Assembly (NCBI GenBank): GCA_016213325.1
Contig: JACRAY010000018.1
Location: 124,001-188,000, forward strand
DNA length: 64,000 bases
Direction: 5' to 3'
Source: Burkholderiales bacterium
Lineage (GTDB): Bacteria; Pseudomonadota; Gammaproteobacteria; Burkholderiales; Burkholderiaceae_C
The translations under genes were made by a program, and so were the position numbers. Shown one piece after another: positions 1 through 10,002 of this stretch; position 1 is the first letter of the stretch, and each line of letters begins with the position of its first letter. The notes beneath the pieces were generated by a model. It was not told the origin of the DNA. It did not search any database and worked only from the letters and a program-made list of their open reading frames with translations.

Positions 1-216
1 ACCTGCCTTGGACGTGCCGAACTCCTTGATGTCGGCACCGCCCGAAAAGGCCTTTCCGGCCCCGGTGATGACGACCGCCTTCACCGCGGGGTCGCTGCCG
101 GCCTGCTCGAGCCCTTGCGTGATACCCACGCGGGTTGCGTAGCCCAGCCCATTGACGGGCGGGTTGTTCATCGTGATCACCGCCACGTCGCCGTGGACCT
201 TGTATTCAGCCGTCAT
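1..216 (-). CDS. Enoyl-CoA hydratase/isomerase-family protein, N-terminal part (cut by window edge)
   Basis: The first 72 codons of a minus-strand gene whose 3' part lies outside the window. The protein begins MTAEYKVHGDVAVITMNNPP and contains the crotonase-fold oxyanion-hole segment (ITGAGKAFSGGADIKEF, about residues 50-66), which identifies the enoyl-CoA hydratase/isomerase superfamily. The opening 'NNPPVNGLGYATRVGI' resembles the crotonase half of FadB/FadJ-type bifunctional 3-hydroxyacyl-CoA dehydrogenases, so a long bifunctional beta-oxidation protein is likely, but only the N-terminus can be seen. It lies downstream of livF in the same direction, separated by a 234-bp gap that contains a large hairpin. 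Its position next to a liv transporter and an acyl-CoA ligase fits acyl-CoA catabolism. The family is certain; the specific enzyme is inferred. Confidence 0.8.
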   Translation of the reverse strand, partial: MTAEYKVHGDVAVITMNNPPVNGLGYATRVGITQGLEQAGSDPAVKAVVITGAGKAFSGGADIKEFGTSKAG

Positions 217-326
217 GCGGGTTCCTTCCGGGGGGGAAAAGTACGGTCGTTCGATTTTGCGATTCTAGGGGGGCGATGCTGCGGTGCAACCTCAGCTTGT
301 CACTGGGGGGACAAATACGGACAGCC

Positions 327-430
327 GAACGCAGAAGACGCAGAAACTACGCAGAAGACGCGAAAGGAATACCAATTGATCTTTTCCATTCTTCTGCGTC
401 TTCTGCGCAACTTCTGCGGTTTCTGCGTTC
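327..430. repeat. Large imperfect inverted repeat (CGCAGAAG-rich hairpin)
   Basis: The gap between livF and the enoyl-CoA hydratase gene holds two purine/pyrimidine-skewed arms. The left arm runs from 327 to about 361 and is built of GCAGAAGACGCAGAA-type units. The right arm, about 396-430, reads as its reverse complement with roughly 30 of 35 positions matching. About 34 AT-richer bases separate the arms. Transcribed from livF it would form a long stem. It could be a dispersed intergenic repeat, a small non-autonomous element or an mRNA-processing or termination structure. It has no coding capacity and no typical T-tract directly after the stem. Confidence 0.7.
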
Positions 431-450
431 AAAGCCTTGCCGACGCAGTC

Positions 451-1145
451 TCAAACTTCCAGCCACTCCTTGCGAATATAGGCGTCTGCCTTCAGCTTGT
501 CAGGCGTGCCGTGGAAGACGATGCTGCCATGGCCCATCACCAGGGCCACGTCGGAGATGGACATGGCGATCGTGAGCTTCTGCTCGATGAGCAGGACCGA
601 AACACCGCGCTCCTTCAGCTTCTTCAGGTAGTCCGCCACCAGCTCGACGATCTTGGGCGCCAGGCCTTCGGTCGGCTCGTCGATGATGATGAGGTCGGGG
701 TCGCCCATCAGCGTTCGGCACAGCGTCAGCATCTGCTGCTCGCCGCCCGACAGCACGCCGGCTTCGGTGTGCTGGCGCTCCTTCAGCCGCGGGAACATGG
801 CGTACATGTCGTCGAAGCTCCAGCGCGCCCCCACGCCCTTGCCCTTTTGCCCCAGCATCAGGTTCTGGTGTACCGTGAGCTTGGGGAAGATGTCGCGGTT
901 TTCCGGCACGTAGCCGATGCCCATGTGCGCAATCTCGAACGGCTTGCGCCCGATGATGGGCTTGCCCTGCCACTCGACCGTGCCGGTGCAGTCCACCATG
1001 CCCATGACGGCCTTCGCCGTGGTGGAGCGGCCCGAGCCGTTACGGCCGAGCAGCGCCACGATCTGCCCCTCACCCACCTCGAACTGGACGCCGTGCAGGA
1101 CGTGGCTCTTGCCATAGAACGCATGCAGGTTGTCGACCTTGAGCA

Positions 1146-1146
<1 letters not shown>
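451..1146 (-). CDS. livF: Branched-chain amino acid-type ABC transporter, ATPase LivF
   Basis: Second ATP-binding subunit (231 aa) of a hydrophobic-amino-acid-transporter (HAAT) family importer, acting at the cytoplasmic face of the inner membrane. The signature LSGGEQQ (residues 132-138) and the Walker B DLIIIDEPTEGL (from 151) are canonical, and 'LLIEQKL' stands where LivF proteins usually have their EQ switch. The Walker A reads GRNGSGRST (34-42): the invariant lysine is replaced by Arg40. The start ATG shares one base with the livG stop (TGATG), so translation is probably coupled. Length is normal for LivF. I am confident of the family. The solute may not be an amino acid, because an acyl-CoA ligase lies just upstream of the transporter genes. 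Confidence 0.93.
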
Positions 1147-1912
<766 letters not shown>

Positions 1913-1916
<4 letters not shown>

Positions 1917-3202
1917 AGGGTCTCCCTCCGCTTCATTTCCTTCTCGATGTACTCCTGGATCTCGCCCCACTGGTGGCGGAACTGCCGCCGCACCAGCTCG
2001 AACAGGGCCACCCCGGTAAGCAGCACGAACAGGGCCCCGAACCAGCTGTTGACGCTGCCCGAGTCGATGGTCGCGCCCAGGAACTGCATCTTCGGGCCGA
2101 GCGCCTCGTTCAACTGCTGGTGGTACACCATCTCGATCATCGCGGCCGCGCCGAAGAAGGCGACCAGCCCGGTGCCCAGCAGCGCCAGGTAGCTCACCCA
2201 CAGCTCCTTCAGCCGCCCGAATGCCGCCACGCGAATGTTCATCATGATCAGGCTGGCGATGCCGCCGGGCGCGTACATCACCATCACCAGGAAGATGAGG
2301 CCCAGGTACAGCAGCCAGGCCTTGGTGAACTCCGACAGCAGCACCAGCGCCAGCACCATCAGCACGCCGCCGATGATGGGGCCGAAGAAGAACGTAGCGC
2401 CGCCGAGGAAGGTGAAGAGCAGGTAGGCGCCCGACTTGCCGCCGCTCACCACCTCGGACGTGACGATCTCGAAGTTGAGCGCGGCGAGCCCGCCCGAGAT
2501 GCCCGCGAAGAAGGCCGAGATCATGAAGGCGAGGTAGCGCACGCGCTGCGTGTCGTAGCCGACGAACTCGACCCGCTCGGGGTTGTCGCGCACGGCGTTG
2601 AGGATGCGGCCCAGCGGCGTGCGCGTGAAGGCGAACATCAGCCCGGTGCAAACGAAGGTGTAGATCGCGATCAGGTAGTACAGCTGGATCTGCGGCCCGA
2701 AGGTGATGCCGAACGGCTTGGTCCCGGTCACGCGGTTGCCGTTGATGCCGCCCTCGCCGCCGAAGAACTCGGGGAACATCAGCGACGACGCCCACACCAG
2801 CTCGCCGATGCCCAGCGTGATCATGGCGAAAGGCGTGCCGGCTTTCTTGGTGGTGACGAAGCCGAACAGCGCAGCGAACAGGACGGCGAAGAGCCCGCCC
2901 ACGATCGGGACCAGGCTGACCGGGACCGGTATGGCTCCCTTGGTCACCAGGTTCAGCGTGTGGATCGCCAGGAACGACCCCATGCCCGAATACACCGCGT
3001 GGCCGAAGCTGAGCATGCCGCCCTGCCCCAGCAGCATGTTGTACGACAGGCAGACGATGATCGCGATGCCCATCTGGCTCAGCAGGGTGTGGCCCAGCCC
3101 GCTGGTGAAGACCAGCGGCGACACCGCCAGCACCAGCGCGAACAGGCCCCAGATGATCCAGCGGCCGACGTTGTAGGGCTTGAACTCGTAATACGCGCTC
3201 AT
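1913..3202 (-). CDS. livM: Branched-chain amino acid-type ABC transporter, permease LivM
   Basis: Inner-membrane permease (429 aa) of the HAAT importer. It has the family pattern of many hydrophobic helices and the conserved 'LSYNMLLGQGGMLSFGHAVY' block near residues 53-72, followed by the permease core ending near residue 330. About 90 further residues add another membrane segment and a charged tail (EYIEKEMKRRE). Typical LivM proteins are around 320-430 aa, so this is at the long end. The start ATG lies one base after the livH stop (TGACATG). It should pair with LivH to form the channel, with LivG and LivF as motors. Confidence 0.92.
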
Positions 3203-3203
3203 G

Positions 3204-4151
3204 TCAGCCCTCCCGCGTGCCGAGCAGGCCCTTGGGCCGGAAGATCAGGATCAGCACCAGCAGCAGGTACGGCATGATCGCCGCCACCTGCGAGATCTTC
3301 ACCTTGAGCACCGCCCAGCCGAAAGTCGAAGGCCCGACGTCGGCGCCGAAGAAGCGCACCAGGTCGGCCAGCGCACCGTCGCTGCCCACCGCAAAAGCAT
3401 CGAGCACGCCGATCAGGACCGAGGCCACGAAGGCGCCGGGCAGCGACCCCATGCCGCCCACCACCACCACCACGAAGATGATGGGCCCCAGCGTGATGGC
3501 CATGGCCGGTTCGGTCACGAACTGCGCGCCGCCTACCACGCCGGCCAGCCCGGCCAGCGCCGCGCCGCCGCCGAACACGCCGGTGAAGATGCGCGGCACG
3601 TTGTGGCCGAGCGCTTCCACCGTCTCGGGGTGCGTCAGCGCCGCCTGGATCACCAGCCCGATGCGCGTGCGCGTGATCAGCAGGTACAGCATGCCGAGCA
3701 TCGCGAGCGCCACGCCCATCATGAAGGTGCGATAGGCCGGGAACTGCGTGCCGAACACGTGAAAGGCGGCAAAGTCCAGCCATTCGGGCTTGCGGTAGTC
3801 CACCGCGAGCCGCCCCCAGATGATCTGCACGACCTCGATCAGCAGGTAGCTCAGGCCGAACGTGATCAGCAGTTCGGGCACGTGGCCGAAGGGGCGCACG
3901 CGGCGCAGGCAGGTGCGCTCGAACAGCGCACCGAGCGCGCCTACCAGCAGGGGGGCCAGGATGAGCGCGGGCACGAAGCCCACCCACCGGCTGATCGTGA
4001 AGCCGAGGTAAGCACCCAGCATGTAGAAGCTGGCGTGCGCGAAATTCAGCACGCCCATCATGCTGAAGATCAGGGTGAGGCCAGAGCTCAGCATGAACAG
4101 CAACAGCCCATAGCTGAAGCCGTTCAGGAGCGAGATGGTGAAGAATTCCAT
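3204..4151 (-). CDS. livH: Branched-chain amino acid-type ABC transporter, permease LivH
   Basis: Inner-membrane permease (315 aa) of the same importer. The N-terminus 'MEFFTISLLNGFSYGLLLFM' and the following 'SGLTLIFSMMGVLNFAHASF' are the hallmark LivH segment. It ends with the usual 'FRPKGLLG' motif near the C-terminus. The start has no strong Shine-Dalgarno sequence. It lies 69 bp after the livK stop, and an intrinsic-terminator-like hairpin sits in that gap, so expression probably depends on read-through from livK. Confidence 0.92.
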   Translation of the reverse strand: MEFFTISLLNGFSYGLLLFMLSSGLTLIFSMMGVLNFAHASFYMLGAYLGFTISRWVGFVPALILAPLLVGALGALFERTCLRRVRPFGHVPELLITFGLSYLLIEVVQIIWGRLAVDYRKPEWLDFAAFHVFGTQFPAYRTFMMGVALAMLGMLYLLITRTRIGLVIQAALTHPETVEALGHNVPRIFTGVFGGGAALAGLAGVVGGAQFVTEPAMAITLGPIIFVVVVVGGMGSLPGAFVASVLIGVLDAFAVGSDGALADLVRFFGADVGPSTFGWAVLKVKISQVAAIMPYLLLVLILIFRPKGLLGTREG

Positions 4152-4173
4152 GGATTGTCAGGGGGGCGGAAAA

Positions 4174-4194
4174 ATGGGGCAGCGAGTGCCCCAT
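4174..4194 (-). terminator. Intrinsic terminator/attenuator between livK and livH
   Basis: On the minus-strand transcript an 8-bp perfect stem (ATGGGGCA / TGCCCCAT) with a 5-nt loop (CTCGC) is followed directly by TTTT. It begins 26 nt after the livK stop codon. This is the classic arrangement for stopping most transcripts after the binding-protein gene while letting a fraction continue into the membrane genes. The hairpin and T-run are visible; its strength is inferred. Confidence 0.75.
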
Positions 4195-4220
4195 CTTGCG
4201 AAACGTCGGAAGCCGGTGCC

Positions 4221-5486
4221 TCAGGGCTTCTTCATCTGGCAGGAAGTCGGCGTGGACGACACGTACGGCTCGAGCGTCTTGACGCCGGCGAAATTGAAGC
4301 CCGTGTTCTCCTCGCTGTTGTAAGTACCGGGCGCCGCCTTGGTCCACTTGGCGATGTACAGGTGCTGCTGCAGCTGGTGGTCGGACTTGCGGATCGTGAT
4401 TTCGCCACCGACACCGGCCTTCACCGACAGGCCCTCGAGCGCCGCGGCCACCTTCACGGGGTCGGCACTCCGGGCATTGGCCATGGCCTGTGTCAGCAGT
4501 GACACGCCGTACAGGGTCTGCGGCACGTAGAAGTCTTCGTTGAACTTCTTCTTGTACTCGGCGCGGATCGCGCCGTATTCGCCGCCATGGTTGGAGTGGG
4601 CGATGCCGACCTGGCTCACGTCGATGCCCTTGCTCTGGGCCAGCGCCGTGGGCGTGCCGCTGACGCTGGCGTAGTACGCGTAGATCGGCAGCGTCATGCC
4701 GGCATCGTTGAAGGCCTTGACCAGCAGCGTGAAGTCCGTGCCCCAGTTGCCGGTGACGATGGCGTCGGCTCCGCTCGCCTTGATCTTGGCGACGTACGGG
4801 GCGAAGTCCTTGACCTGCCCGAGCGGGTGCAGTTCGTCGCCGACGATCTGCATGTCGGGCCGCTTGCGCTTGATCCCGTCCTTGAAATAGCTCGCGACCT
4901 GCTGGCCGTGTGCGTAGTTCTGGTTGATCAGGTAGATTTTCTTGATCTTCGCCTCGTCCTTCATGAAGGAGGTCAGCGCCTCCATCTTCATGGAGGTATC
5001 CGCATCCAGCCGGAAGTGCCAATAGCTGCACTTCTCGTTGGTGAGCGTCGGGTCGACCGCGGCGTAGTTGATGAACACGACCTCCTTGCCGGGATTGCGT
5101 TCGTTGTGCTTGTTGACGGCGTCGATCAGCGGGCCGGCGACGTGCGATCCATTGCCCTGGGTGATGAAGCGGATGCCCTGGTCGGTGGCGGCCTTGAATA
5201 CGTTCAGGCTGTCCTGCGGGCTCGACTTGTTGTCGAAGCCCACGAACTCCAGCTTCACGCCGGCCGGGTTCTTGTCGCCCGCATAGCGATCCGCGATGAA
5301 CTGCCACTGCTTCAGGATGCTCTGGCCGACATTGCCGAACGGCCCCGACAGCGGGTCGATGAAAGCCACCTTGACGGTCTGGCCGGCGAGCGGCTTGGCC
5401 CCGGCGGCAGGCTTGGCCTGCGACCAGGCGGCGCCGGCAACGGCGAACATGGAAGCGACGGCGACGCACTTCAACGCAAACTTCAT
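4221..5486 (-). CDS. livK: Branched-chain amino acid-type ABC transporter, periplasmic substrate-binding protein
   Basis: Periplasmic solute-binding protein (421 aa) of the LivK/Peripla_BP_6 type. It has a signal peptide (MKFALKCVAVASMFAVAGAA, cleavage near WSQA), then 'VKVAFIDPLSGPFGNVGQ', the typical first lobe of this family. I chose ATG 5486 over the in-frame ATG at 5492 because the AAGGAG Shine-Dalgarno sequence is six bases from the former and abuts the latter. Length is in the normal range. First gene of livKHMGF; the ligand is unknown. The neighbouring CoA ligase suggests a fatty, aromatic or branched organic acid as an alternative to an amino acid. Confidence 0.9.
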   Translation of the reverse strand: MKFALKCVAVASMFAVAGAAWSQAKPAAGAKPLAGQTVKVAFIDPLSGPFGNVGQSILKQWQFIADRYAGDKNPAGVKLEFVGFDNKSSPQDSLNVFKAATDQGIRFITQGNGSHVAGPLIDAVNKHNERNPGKEVVFINYAAVDPTLTNEKCSYWHFRLDADTSMKMEALTSFMKDEAKIKKIYLINQNYAHGQQVASYFKDGIKRKRPDMQIVGDELHPLGQVKDFAPYVAKIKASGADAIVTGNWGTDFTLLVKAFNDAGMTLPIYAYYASVSGTPTALAQSKGIDVSQVGIAHSNHGGEYGAIRAEYKKKFNEDFYVPQTLYGVSLLTQAMANARSADPVKVAAALEGLSVKAGVGGEITIRKSDHQLQQHLYIAKWTKAAPGTYNSEENTGFNFAGVKTLEPYVSSTPTSCQMKKP

Positions 5487-5599
5487 GGACATCTCCTTGT
5501 TGGGCGGAATCCGCGCAGGGTAATGCGTTTGTGCACTGCAACGCTCAGGGATTGCCCCTAAGTCAGCAGCGCACTATCGCGCAAGTGACACACCGGGGC
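5487..5599 (-). promoter_or_regulatory. livK upstream region with Shine-Dalgarno and dyad
   Basis: A 113-bp gap separates the acyl-CoA ligase stop from livK. It holds AAGGAG six bases before the livK ATG. It also holds an imperfect dyad at 5544-5562 (CTCAGGG ... CCCCTAAG, seven outer pairs with one mismatch), which could be an operator or the loop of a weak hairpin. No convincing -35/-10 pair was found, so whether livK has its own promoter or is read from the ligase gene is open. Confidence 0.4.
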
Positions 5600-7228
5600 T
5601 CAGGTGCCAGGCAGCTTGTAGTCCTTGAGTTGCTCCCGCAGGCGGGTTTTCAGCATCTTGCCGGTGGCCCCCAGCGGGATGGCATCGACGAACACCACGT
5701 CGTCGGGGACCTGCCACTTGGCCGTCTTGCCTTCGTAGAACTTCAGCAGTTCGTCGCGGGTGACTTCGGCGCCGGGCCGCTTGACCACCGCGATGACCGG
5801 CCGCTCGTCCCACTTGGGGTGGCGCATGCCGATGCAGGCGGCCATCTGGACGGCCGGGTGCGCCATGGCGATGTTCTCGACGTCGATCGAGCTGATCCAT
5901 TCGCCGCCGGACTTGATCACGTCCTTGCTGCGGTCGGTGATCTGCATGTAGCCGTCGGCGTCGATGGTGGCGACGTCGCCGGTCGGGAACCAGCCGTTGA
6001 CCAGCGGGTCGCCGCCCTCGCCCTTGAAGTACTCGCGCACCACCCACGGCCCGCGCACGTACAGGTCGCCGAAGGCCTTGCCGTCCCAGGGCAGCTCCTT
6101 GCCGTCGTCGCCCACGATCTTCATGTCCACGCCATAGATCGCCCGGCCCTGCTTCAGCCGGATCTTCATCTTCTCGTCGGCGGGCAGGTTCAGGTGGCGA
6201 TTCTTCAGCGTGCACAGGGTGCCCAGCGGGCTCATCTCGGTCATGCCCCAGGCGTGCAGCACCTCGACGCCATAGTCGTCGTTGAAGGCGTTGATCATCG
6301 CGGGCGGGCAGGCCGAGCCGCCGATCACGGTGCGCTTGAGGGTCGAGAACCGCAGGTTGTTCGGCTTCATGTGGCCCAGCAGCATCTGCCAGACGGTGGG
6401 CACGCCGGCGGCGTAGGTGACCTTTTCTTCCTCCAGCAACTCGTAGACCGACTTGCCGTCCATCGCGGGGCCGGGAAACACCAGCTTGCAGCCGGTCAGT
6501 GCGGCCGAGTAAGGGATGCCCCAGGCATTGACGTGGAACATCGGCACGACCGGCAGGACCGAGTCGCGCGCCGACAGGCACATCACGTCGGGCAGCGCCG
6601 CCGCATAGGCATGCAGGATGGTGGAGCGGTGGCTGTACAGCGCCGCCTTCGGGTTTCCGGTGGTGCCGCTGGTGTAGCACATGCTCGACGCCGAGTTCTC
6701 GTCGAAGCTCGGCCAGTCATAGGTGGTCGGGTGTGCGCCCATCCACGCCTCATAGCTCAGGAGGTTGGGGATGCCACTGTCGGCTGGCAGCTTGCCCGGT
6801 TCGCACAGGGCCACGTACGCCTTGATGCCGGGGCAGCGCGCGTGGATGGCCTGCACCAGCGGCAGGAAGGTCATGTCGAAGCACAAAACCTGGTCTTCCG
6901 CGTGGTTGGCGATCCAGGCGATCTGGTCGGGGTGCAGGCGCGGGTTGATCGTGTGCAGCACGCGGCCGGAACCGCTGACGCCGAAGTACAGCTCCAGGTG
7001 GCGGTAACCGTTCCAGGCCAGCGTGGCCACGCGGTCCGAGAACATCAGGTTCATGCCGTCCAGCGCACGGGCGACCTGCCGCGCTCGGGCGGCCACGTCC
7101 TTCCAGGTGTAGCGGTGGATGTCGCCTTCCACCCGCCGCGAGACGATCTGGCCTTCGCCGTGGTGGTGTTCGGCGTGGTCGACCAGGGAAGAAATCAAGA
7201 GCGGCTGGCTCTGCATCAGTCCGAGCAT
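5600..7228 (-). CDS. AMP-forming acyl-CoA ligase (fatty-acid--CoA ligase family)
   Basis: Activates a carboxylic acid to its CoA thioester by way of an acyl-adenylate (542 aa). ANL-superfamily motifs occur in order: the P-loop-like '[18 protein letters not shown]', '[10 protein letters not shown]', the hinge region '[20 protein letters not shown]', and the C-terminal lysine in '[10 protein letters not shown]'. The sequence style is closest to medium/long-chain enzymes of the AlkK type, but substrate length cannot be read from sequence. The start is ATG 7228, with GAGGAG seven bases upstream; the frame stays open further but lacks family similarity. Same strand as livKHMGF, which begins 113 bp downstream, and divergent from a Crp/Fnr regulator, its likely controller. 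Confidence 0.9.
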   Translation of the reverse strand: MLGLMQSQPLLISSLVDHAEHHHGEGQIVSRRVEGDIHRYTWKDVAARARQVARALDGMNLMFSDRVATLAWNGYRHLELYFGVSGSGRVLHTINPRLHPDQIAWIANHAEDQVLCFDMTFLPLVQAIHARCPGIKAYVALCEPGKLPADSGIPNLLSYEAWMGAHPTTYDWPSFDENSASSMCYTSGTTGNPKAALYSHRSTILHAYAAALPDVMCLSARDSVLPVVPMFHVNAWGIPYSAALTGCKLVFPGPAMDGKSVYELLEEEKVTYAAGVPTVWQMLLGHMKPNNLRFSTLKRTVIGGSACPPAMINAFNDDYGVEVLHAWGMTEMSPLGTLCTLKNRHLNLPADEKMKIRLKQGRAIYGVDMKIVGDDGKELPWDGKAFGDLYVRGPWVVREYFKGEGGDPLVNGWFPTGDVATIDADGYMQITDRSKDVIKSGGEWISSIDVENIAMAHPAVQMAACIGMRHPKWDERPVIAVVKRPGAEVTRDELLKFYEGKTAKWQVPDDVVFVDAIPLGATGKMLKTRLREQLKDYKLPGT

Positions 7229-7353
7229 GGGTACTCCTCGTTGCTTATCGATGCCCGGATCGTACGCAGCCCGGCGCCGCTGCGCCAGTTCCGTCGCCTG
7301 GTTGACACTTCGGCCCATCATCGACAATCGGCCATCTGCAGCCAGGAGACGAC
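7229..7353. promoter_or_regulatory. Divergent promoter region, acyl-CoA ligase / Crp-Fnr regulator
   Basis: This 125-bp spacer separates the divergent starts. On the plus strand TTGACA (7302-7307) and GACAAT (7323-7328) form a plausible sigma-70 pair with a short 15-bp spacer, and AGGAGA precedes the regulator ATG. On the minus strand GAGGAG precedes the ligase ATG. A Crp/Fnr operator would be expected here; I did not find a clear FNR/CRP-type dyad. Confidence 0.45.
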
Positions 7354-8079
7354 ATGCCGGACCCTGCCACCGGTTTCCCCGGGGCTTCCATGCTGGTGCG
7401 CGATGCCTCGCGGCCCGGCGAGCAGTTCCTGCGCCTGCAGCCGTGGTTCGGCGCGCTGGGCGCCGACCTGCAGCACCGGATCGTGGAGGGCATCTCGACC
7501 GTCCAGGCCGCCAAGGGCGAGGTGCTGCTGCACGCCGGCGCCGAGGTGCTGGGCTGGTACGCCGTGCTCACGGGCCTGGTCAAGCTGCAGAGCGCCAGCG
7601 CCGACGGCCGCCGCCAGGGCTTCCTGGGCATTCCTGCCGGCGAATGGTTCGGCGAGGGGTCGGTGCTGAAGCCCAAGGCCGAGCTGCGCCGCTACGACGT
7701 CATTGCGCTACGGGACTCGGAACTGCTCTGCCTGCCGCGCACCCTGTTCCACGAGCTGCGCGCGACCAGCCTGCCGTTCTGCCACATGCTGATCGACCAC
7801 CTGAACATGCGGCTGGGGCAAGGCATGGCCATCATCGAAACCATGCGGCTGCGCTCGCCCGAGCAGCGCGTGGCCATGTACCTCGGCCGCGCCCTGTGGC
7901 GCGGCTCGCGCAGCATGGCGCTGTCGCAGGAAGAGCTGGGCATCCTGGCCGCCCTGTCGAGGCAGACCGTCAACCGCGTGCTCAAGGATTTCGAGCGGCG
8001 CAAGCTGGTGTCGCTGGAGTTCGGCCGGGTGCACATCCTCGACGAGGCAGGGTTGAAGGCGGTCGCCTTCGGCCAGTGA
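7354..8079 (+). CDS. Crp/Fnr-family transcriptional regulator
   Basis: A 241-aa regulator with an N-terminal cyclic-nucleotide-binding beta-roll (about residues 25-140, including '[14 protein letters not shown]' and '[14 protein letters not shown]') and a C-terminal winged helix (about 165-230, '[24 protein letters not shown]'). It has no N-terminal cysteine cluster of the FNR iron-sulfur type, and the phosphate-binding cassette is degenerate, so the effector is uncertain. AGGAGA precedes the ATG. Divergent from the acyl-CoA ligase and probably its regulator. The family is clear; targets are inferred from position. Confidence 0.88.
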   Translation: MPDPATGFPGASMLVRDASRPGEQFLRLQPWFGALGADLQHRIVEGISTVQAAKGEVLLHAGAEVLGWYAVLTGLVKLQSASADGRRQGFLGIPAGEWFGEGSVLKPKAELRRYDVIALRDSELLCLPRTLFHELRATSLPFCHMLIDHLNMRLGQGMAIIETMRLRSPEQRVAMYLGRALWRGSRSMALSQEELGILAALSRQTVNRVLKDFERRKLVSLEFGRVHILDEAGLKAVAFGQ

Positions 8080-8104
8080 TGCCGGAAGGGCGGACAATCA
8101 CCCG

Positions 8105-9595
8105 ATGACCGACACCGCCGTCGCCGAGGCCCCCGGGCTCGGCCTGCAACTGCCCTGGCAGCATTCCTTTGCCGGCCTGGGGCCGGCCTTCTACACGGAG
8201 CTCGAGCCTGCGCCGCTGCCGGCCCCCCACCTCGTTTCCTGCAACGCCCGGTTGGCGGCCGAGCTGGGCCTGGACCCTGAGTGGGTCGCCTCGCAAGAGG
8301 GTGTGGCTGCCTTCACCGGCAACCGGCTGCTGCCGGGCAGCCGGCCGCTGGCCAGCGTGTACAGCGGCCACCAGTTCGGTGTGTGGGCGGGCCAGCTCGG
8401 CGATGGGCGCGCCATCCTGCTGGGCGAGCTGCCCAGCGCCGGCGGCCCGCAGGAACTCCAGCTGAAGGGCTCGGGCCTCACGCCCTACTCGCGCATGGGC
8501 GACGGGCGGGCGGTGCTGCGCTCCAGCATCCGCGAATACCTCTGCTCGGAAGCGATGCACGGCCTGGGCATCCCGACGACGCGCGCCTTGTGCGTGGCCG
8601 GGTCCGACCAGCCGGTGCGCCGCGAAGAGATCGAGACGGCGGCCGTGGTGACGCGGGTTGCGCCCAGCTTCATCCGCTTCGGCCACTTCGAGCACTTCTT
8701 CGCGAGCGGCCAGCAGGCCGAATTGCGGAAACTGGCCGACTACGTGATCGACCGTTTCTACCCGCAGTGCCGCACGACGCCACGCTTCAACGGCAATGCG
8801 TACGCGGCGCTGCTGGAACAGGTGAGCGAGCGGACGGCAGCACTCGTCGCCCAGTGGCAGGCGGTGGGGTTCTGCCACGGTGTCATGAACACCGACAACA
8901 TGAGCATCCTGGGCCTCACTATCGACTACGGCCCGTTCCAGTTCCTCGACGCCTTCGACCCCGGCCACATCTGCAACCACAGCGACGACCGCGGCCGCTA
9001 CGCCTACAACCGCCAGCCCAACGTGGCCTATTGGAACCTGTTCTGCCTGGGGCAGGCGCTGCTGCCGCTCATCGATGACCAGGAGCTGGCGCTGGCGGCG
9101 CTGGAGTCGTACAAGGCGGCTTTCCCGCGCGAGCTGGAGGCCCGCATGCTGGCCAAGCTGGGCCTCACCGGTGCGGACGCCGGCGACCGGGAGGTGATCG
9201 AGGGCATCCTGCAGCTGCTGGCGAAAGACAAGGTGGACTACACGATCTTCTGGCGCCGCCTCGCGCGCCACGTGGCGGGCGAGCCGGCGGAAACAGTGCG
9301 TGACATGTTCCTCGACCGGCAAGGTTTCGACGCCTGGCTGCGACTGTACGATGCGCGCCTGCCTGCGGACCGGGGCGGCGCGGGCCGCGCCATGCTGCGG
9401 GCCAACCCCCAGTTCGTGCTGCGCAACTGGCTGGCCGAGTCGGCCATCCGGCAAGCGAAACTGGGGGATTTTTCCGGGGTCGATGAGCTGCTCGCGCTGC
9501 TGCAGGCCCCCTATGACGACCATCCGGGGCACGAGGCGCTGGGCGGCTTCCCGCCCGACTGGGCTTCGCAGATCGAAATCAGCTGCTCATCATGA
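8105..9595 (+). CDS. selO: Protein adenylyltransferase SelO (YdiU/UPF0061)
   Basis: Pseudokinase-fold enzyme (496 aa) that transfers AMP from ATP to protein hydroxyl groups. In characterised members it acts on redox proteins and links to oxidative stress. Recognisable blocks include '[18 protein letters not shown]', '[20 protein letters not shown]' and '[20 protein letters not shown]'. The C-terminus ends SCSS, matching bacterial SelO where Cys replaces the animal selenocysteine. The ATG has no Shine-Dalgarno sequence; a GACAAT hexamer ends six bases before it, suggesting a leaderless or very short leader. It overlaps msrB by four bases (ATGA). Confidence 0.93.
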   Translation: MTDTAVAEAPGLGLQLPWQHSFAGLGPAFYTELEPAPLPAPHLVSCNARLAAELGLDPEWVASQEGVAAFTGNRLLPGSRPLASVYSGHQFGVWAGQLGDGRAILLGELPSAGGPQELQLKGSGLTPYSRMGDGRAVLRSSIREYLCSEAMHGLGIPTTRALCVAGSDQPVRREEIETAAVVTRVAPSFIRFGHFEHFFASGQQAELRKLADYVIDRFYPQCRTTPRFNGNAYAALLEQVSERTAALVAQWQAVGFCHGVMNTDNMSILGLTIDYGPFQFLDAFDPGHICNHSDDRGRYAYNRQPNVAYWNLFCLGQALLPLIDDQELALAALESYKAAFPRELEARMLAKLGLTGADAGDREVIEGILQLLAKDKVDYTIFWRRLARHVAGEPAETVRDMFLDRQGFDAWLRLYDARLPADRGGAGRAMLRANPQFVLRNWLAESAIRQAKLGDFSGVDELLALLQAPYDDHPGHEALGGFPPDWASQIEISCSS

Positions 9596-10002
9596 CCTTT
9601 CCCATCGAAAAACCCGACGCCGAATGGCGCAACCTGCTGAAGGAAAAGGGCGCCGAGCCCAACGCCTTCGAAATCACGCGTCGTGCCGCGACCGAACGGC
9701 CCTACAGCGGCAAGTACGAGGCTTTCCGGGCCGACGGCACGTACCATTGCGTGTGCTGCGGCGCCAAGCTGTTCGACTCGGCCACCAAGTTCGACGCGGG
9801 CTGCGGCTGGCCCAGCTTCGACAAGGCCGTGCCGGGCGCCATCAAGGAAATCCGCGACTTCAGCCACGGCATGATCCGCACCGAGACGGTGTGCGCGCAG
9901 TGCGGCGCCCACCTGGGCCACGTCTTCGACGACGGCCCGAGCGACACGGGCCTGAGGTACTGCATGAACTCGGCGTCCCTGGAATTCCAGGACAAGAAAT
10001 AG
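9592..10002 (+). CDS. msrB: Peptide-methionine (R)-S-oxide reductase MsrB
   Basis: Reduces methionine-R-sulfoxide in proteins (136 aa, full length). Zinc ligands are the pairs Cys53/Cys56 and Cys101/Cys104, and the catalytic cysteine is Cys124 in 'RYCMNSASL'. The motifs 'GCGWPSF' and 'GHVFDDGP' are intact. The start overlaps the selO stop (ATGA), so the two are probably co-translated, pairing two oxidative-stress protein-modification enzymes. No signal peptide, hence cytoplasmic. Confidence 0.95.
   Translation: MTFPIEKPDAEWRNLLKEKGAEPNAFEITRRAATERPYSGKYEAFRADGTYHCVCCGAKLFDSATKFDAGCGWPSFDKAVPGAIKEIRDFSHGMIRTETVCAQCGAHLGHVFDDGPSDTGLRYCMNSASLEFQDKK

Noticed and set aside
327-430. Possible CRISPR-like array from repeated GCAGAAGACG units
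   Set aside because: Units are short, contiguous and inverted about a centre, with no regular spacers and no cas genes.
5531-7669. A 712-codon plus-strand open frame across the acyl-CoA ligase
   Set aside because: Antisense shadow; the minus-strand ligase has all ANL-family motifs and the regulator gene starts inside it in another frame.
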